Shown here: positions 13,582-16,035 of the stretch, one piece after another
How positions within the stretch are numbered: the stretch's first letter is position 1
Layout of the letters: each line of letters starts with the position of its first letter
Source: Bacteroidales bacterium
GTDB lineage: Bacteria > Bacteroidota > Bacteroidia > Bacteroidales > Muribaculaceae
Assembly: GCA_019416285.1 (NCBI GenBank)
Contig: DXXM01000034.1
Coordinates: 1-16,035 of the forward strand
Direction of reading: 5' to 3'
Length of the DNA stretch: 16,035 nucleotides
Program-made: the position numbers and the translations under genes
The notes under the pieces: generated by a model
Database searches by the model: none
What the model was told of the DNA's origin: nothing
The model's input: the letters and a program-made list of their open reading frames with translations, nothing else

Positions 13582-13683
13582 TAAGTTCAGAGATTTTCAT
13601 CTTTTGCAGCCTGATTTGTGGCGGCGGCTCAACTTTGTCTGTAAGTGCGCCGACATAGCGGATGCTGGATTGTTTAATATACA

Positions 13684-14769
13684 ATGACTGACAGAAAGGA
13701 AGAGAACCGGGTTCTGACTCCGAAAGCGGCTAAGAAGCACTTTTGGTCATACCTGCTGAAATACGGCGTGCCGCTCGTTATTTCGGTGGGTCTCTGCTGG
13801 TTGCTGTTCCGCGGCGACGGTATGAATCCGGCGCGGATGTGGGAAATCATCCGCACTGAGTGTGATTTCAAGTGGATAGCCTTCAATCTTGCCCTCGGGG
13901 TGATGGCACAGGTGTTTCGTGCGGCGCGCTGGAGGATTCAGCTCCGCGCCCTTGACATCCGCCCTACCTTCTGGGAGCTCTGTCTGAGTATCTTCGGCAC
14001 CTATTCAGTCAATCTTGTGTTCCCCCGACTTGGCGAAGTGTGGCGCACGGGCTACATAGCCGCCCGCGAGAAAGCGCCCTTCACCACCGTGTTCGGCTCG
14101 ATGGTGGCCGACCGTCTCGCCGACACGATAACAGTATTTATCCTGCTGCTGCTCACCCTTATACCCGCCGGAGCGCAGATGAGCGAGTATTTCGGTCAGG
14201 ACGGAGGCATAGTGGCAAAACTGACTGCCCTGCTCGGCTCCCCCGTGCTGTGGGGGTGCGCCATAGCCACGCTGATTGTGGCGATATGGCTCTTTGTCCG
14301 CTTTCCCGAACACAAGGTCATAGCCCGCATCCGCTCTATATGGCAGGGGCTCTGGAAAGGCTTCTCTGTCGTGCTGACTATGCCCGGCAAGGGCCCGTGG
14401 CTTCTCTACACGGTGCTGATATGGGGAAGCTATATCGCGGCGCTCTACTGCGCTCTGCTGTCATTCCCACTGACGGCTGAAATGGTTGCGCGCCATGGCG
14501 TTGCGGCGCTTGCCGTGTGCTTCGTGTTCACGAGCGTGTCGATGGGCGTGCCCTCCAACGGCGGCATCGGCCCCTATCAGTGGGCCATGATTTTTGCAAT
14601 CGCTCTCTATTCGGCCGATATTCCCGGCCTCACACATGAATACGCGCTGACTTTCGCCAATCTCGTGATGGGCGTGCAGACAATAGCGCTCATCCTTCTC
14701 GGTCTCTTTACATTCAGTTGCATAGCCATTCTAAACCACAGGAGCAAGAAAAATGAAATTCGACGATAG
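13684..14769 (+). CDS. Flippase-like integral membrane protein (LPG synthase TM-region family, UPF0104)
   Basis: This 361-residue multi-pass membrane protein is of the lysylphosphatidylglycerol-synthase transmembrane-region family (AglD/MprF N-domain-like). Hydrophobic helices occur at about 26-43, 66-80, 97-112, 138-161, 183-205, 240-262, 270-292, 297-315 and 327-350. Family hallmarks are the loop FPRLGEVWRTGYIAAREKAP at about 114-133, followed by MVADRLAD, and PSNGGIGPYQWAM near 292-304. There is no C-terminal soluble synthase domain, so it should not make lysyl-phosphatidylglycerol. In relatives this domain flips lipids or lipid-linked sugars across the inner membrane, and the substrate here is unknown. 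The N-terminus is basic and cytoplasmic. Its end overlaps the next gene by 17 bases, indicating one transcript. Confidence 0.88.
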   Translation: MTDRKEENRVLTPKAAKKHFWSYLLKYGVPLVISVGLCWLLFRGDGMNPARMWEIIRTECDFKWIAFNLALGVMAQVFRAARWRIQLRALDIRPTFWELCLSIFGTYSVNLVFPRLGEVWRTGYIAAREKAPFTTVFGSMVADRLADTITVFILLLLTLIPAGAQMSEYFGQDGGIVAKLTALLGSPVLWGCAIATLIVAIWLFVRFPEHKVIARIRSIWQGLWKGFSVVLTMPGKGPWLLYTVLIWGSYIAALYCALLSFPLTAEMVARHGVAALAVCFVFTSVSMGVPSNGGIGPYQWAMIFAIALYSADIPGLTHEYALTFANLVMGVQTIALILLGLFTFSCIAILNHRSKKNEIRR

Positions 14770-15340
14770 TGACAAAGACTACTTCCTTCATGATTTCGAC
14801 AAGGAGGAGGAAAATACCGGTGGCGGACAGCCTCAGCAGCCCGTGTTGCCCTCATCGGCCGACGGGAGCGGGCAGAACGGCCCCACCTCGCCTCATTTTG
14901 ACTTCACATCCTCCACGCCCGGCGGAGAGCCACAGCAGCCGGCACCGTCCCCCCGCCGCAGACACCGCAAGGGATGGATAATTTTCTTCCTGATTCTCTT
15001 CCTGCTGCTCGCGGGCACCGTGACTGTGAGATATTTCGTGCCTTACATCACCGAGTCGCAGGTGACGGGCTACGTCACGCTCGTCGAGAAGCGCGGCATT
15101 ATTTTCCGCACATTCGAGGCCGAGATGGTGAGCGAGGGGCAACTGGCCGATACAGGCCGCGTCTACTCGCGCGACGTCTATTTCAGCATCCCTGACGACT
15201 CGCTCGCACGCCGCCTCCAGCAGTATCAGGGCTCCGGACAGCCGGTGAAGGTCACCTGCAAGAAATATTACGGCACCCTGCCCTGGCGCGGCGCCTCGAA
15301 CACGGTGATGGTATCCTTTACCCCCGTTGACAGAAAATAA
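14753..15340 (+). CDS. Single-pass membrane protein of unknown function
   Basis: The 195-residue protein has three parts. The cytoplasmic N-tail (1-73) is acidic at first (FDDSDKDYFLHDFDKEEE) and then rich in Pro, Gln, Gly and Ser, so probably disordered, ending in the basic patch RRRHRKG. One transmembrane helix spans about 74-95. The extracytoplasmic domain of about 100 residues has TESQVTGYVTLVEKRGIIFRTFEAEM and YFSIPDDSLARRLQQYQG, probably a small beta-barrel-like fold. I do not know a family name. It overlaps the flippase-like gene by 17 bases and lies 52 bases before aroA, so it is likely co-transcribed with the former. Confidence 0.75.
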   Translation: MKFDDSDKDYFLHDFDKEEENTGGGQPQQPVLPSSADGSGQNGPTSPHFDFTSSTPGGEPQQPAPSPRRRHRKGWIIFFLILFLLLAGTVTVRYFVPYITESQVTGYVTLVEKRGIIFRTFEAEMVSEGQLADTGRVYSRDVYFSIPDDSLARRLQQYQGSGQPVKVTCKKYYGTLPWRGASNTVMVSFTPVDRK

Positions 15341-15392
15341 GTGCAGATAAAAATAAATAGTATTACAGAAACAATTTAACCATCATACCGAC

Positions 15393-16035
15393 TTGAACCT
15401 ACGAATCCTCCCCCCCGAAAGTTTCCTGGAGGCGCGAGTCACTCTCCCGCTCTCCAAAAGCATGAGCAACCGTGCGCTCATCATCAACGCCCTGACTCCA
15501 GGCGCCGCTCCGCTGAAGGAAATAGCCGTGTGCAACGACACAGCCTCGATGCTCAAGGCCCTCGTCTCGCAGAACGAGAGTGAAATCAACATAGGCGCCG
15601 CCGGCACCACCATGCGCTTCCTCACAGCCTATTTTGCTGTCAAGGAGGGAGCGTCGCTTGTGCTCGACGGCAGCGAGCGCATGCGCAAGCGCCCCATAGG
15701 AGTGCTTGTAGATGCCCTCCGCACTCTCGGAGCCGACATAGAATATGCCGGTGAAGAGGGCTTCCCGCCGCTCCGTATCCGCGGACGCAAGCTAAAGGGG
15801 GGCGAACTAACCCTCGACTCCACCGTCAGCTCGCAATATATCTCCGCCCTGCTCATGATTGCTCCCACGATGAGTGAGGGACTGAAGCTGTCGCTGACCG
15901 GCGACACCGTGTCGCGCCCCTATATCCTCATGACTCTCAAGATGATGGAGGACTCAGGCATAGAGAGCGATTATTTCAACGACGTAATCACCATCCGTCC
16001 TCAGAGCTACCGTCCCTACGATTTCAAAATCGAAG
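15393..16035 (+). CDS. aroA: 3-phosphoshikimate 1-carboxyvinyltransferase (EPSP synthase), partial, TTG start
   Basis: AroA joins phosphoenolpyruvate to shikimate-3-phosphate, the sixth step of the shikimate pathway to aromatic amino acids. The frame is open from TTG at 15393 to the window end (214 codons; the C-terminal half is missing). Motifs are LPLSKSMSNRALI near residues 19-31 (substrate lysine), IGAAGTTMRFLTA near 69-81, DGSERMRKRPI near 91-101, SSQYISALLM near 148-157 and GDTVSRPYI near 170-178. No in-frame ATG precedes the conserved N-terminal strand: the first, at 15462, lies inside the LPLSKS-MSNR motif. Initiation at TTG (MNLRILPPESF) is therefore most likely. In the loop that reads GNAGTAMRP in enterobacterial enzymes, this one reads GAAGTTMRF, with Phe in place of the Pro101 position. 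I believe such changes are common in Bacteroidetes AroA. Confidence 0.93.
   Translation, partial: MNLRILPPESFLEARVTLPLSKSMSNRALIINALTPGAAPLKEIAVCNDTASMLKALVSQNESEINIGAAGTTMRFLTAYFAVKEGASLVLDGSERMRKRPIGVLVDALRTLGADIEYAGEEGFPPLRIRGRKLKGGELTLDSTVSSQYISALLMIAPTMSEGLKLSLTGDTVSRPYILMTLKMMEDSGIESDYFNDVITIRPQSYRPYDFKIE

Larger units (their letters stand above)
13187..13683. other. 497-base non-coding region
   Basis: No convincing protein gene is seen between the Abi start and the flippase-like start. In order it holds the small-RNA promoter and hairpin (13215-13299), an undefined AT-rich stretch with a further TATATTTG at 13299-13306 that lacks a matching TTG, the mirrored repeat (13387-13465), and the promoter and leader of the flippase-like gene (13553-13683). 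The word CCGGATT occurs three times, near 13415, 13484 and 13503, for no reason I can see. Confidence 0.6.

Noticed and set aside
13400..13684. A 94-codon minus-strand frame in the intergenic region
   Set aside because: It overlaps the repeat and the promoter and leader of the flippase-like gene, and its sequence shows no domain.
1..16035. tRNA or rRNA genes and insertion sequences
   Set aside because: I saw no cloverleaf-like sequence with a T-arm motif, no rRNA segments and no transposase gene.

Overview
The window looks like chromosomal DNA of a Bacteroidales bacterium; Muribaculaceae or a relative is my guess. The evidence is the recF-DUF721 (DciA) gene pair, DUF4919 and GH3-family proteins, lipoproteins with acidic residues after the lipid cysteine, A-rich translation starts without Shine-Dalgarno sequences, and several promoters of the Bacteroidetes type (TTG, 18-20 bases, TAnnTTTG). 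Most genes have moderate to high GC. Two stretches are clearly AT-richer and look like accessory DNA: about 380-2350 and about 11500-13300.

Layout. At 1-130 there is a possible C-terminal end of a plus-strand gene and a long hairpin terminator. At 147-2265, on the minus strand, lie a Phd/YefM-type antitoxin with no visible toxin and three small lipoprotein genes, two of which look like diverged paralogues. At 2371-6340 there is a compact leftward housekeeping operon: recF, a DUF721/dciA-like gene, a hotdog thioesterase, an RsmF-type rRNA m5C methyltransferase and trmD. It starts at a near-leaderless promoter and ends at a perfect 42-bp AT palindrome. At 6551-10795 a second leftward run encodes a small membrane protein, a DUF4919 exported protein, a GH3-family adenylating enzyme and a periplasmic alkaline phosphatase. 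A long inverted repeat at 6412-6499 separates the two runs.

From 10913 a GNAT acetyltransferase points right, followed by a likely defence locus. It holds an ABC/OLD-type ATPase with its own promoter and a convergent Abi_2-family HEPN protein. Just upstream of the Abi gene, on the opposite strand, a strong promoter is followed almost at once by an intrinsic terminator hairpin. This predicts a structured RNA of about 50 nt that can be drawn as an H-type pseudoknot. A HEPN RNase-like gene next to a tiny structured RNA with its own promoter is the most interesting arrangement in the window.

After a 27-bp mirrored REP-like repeat, a rightward housekeeping run follows: a flippase-like (LPG synthase transmembrane type) protein, a single-pass membrane protein of unknown function overlapping it, and aroA (EPSP synthase), which appears to start at TTG and runs off the window edge.
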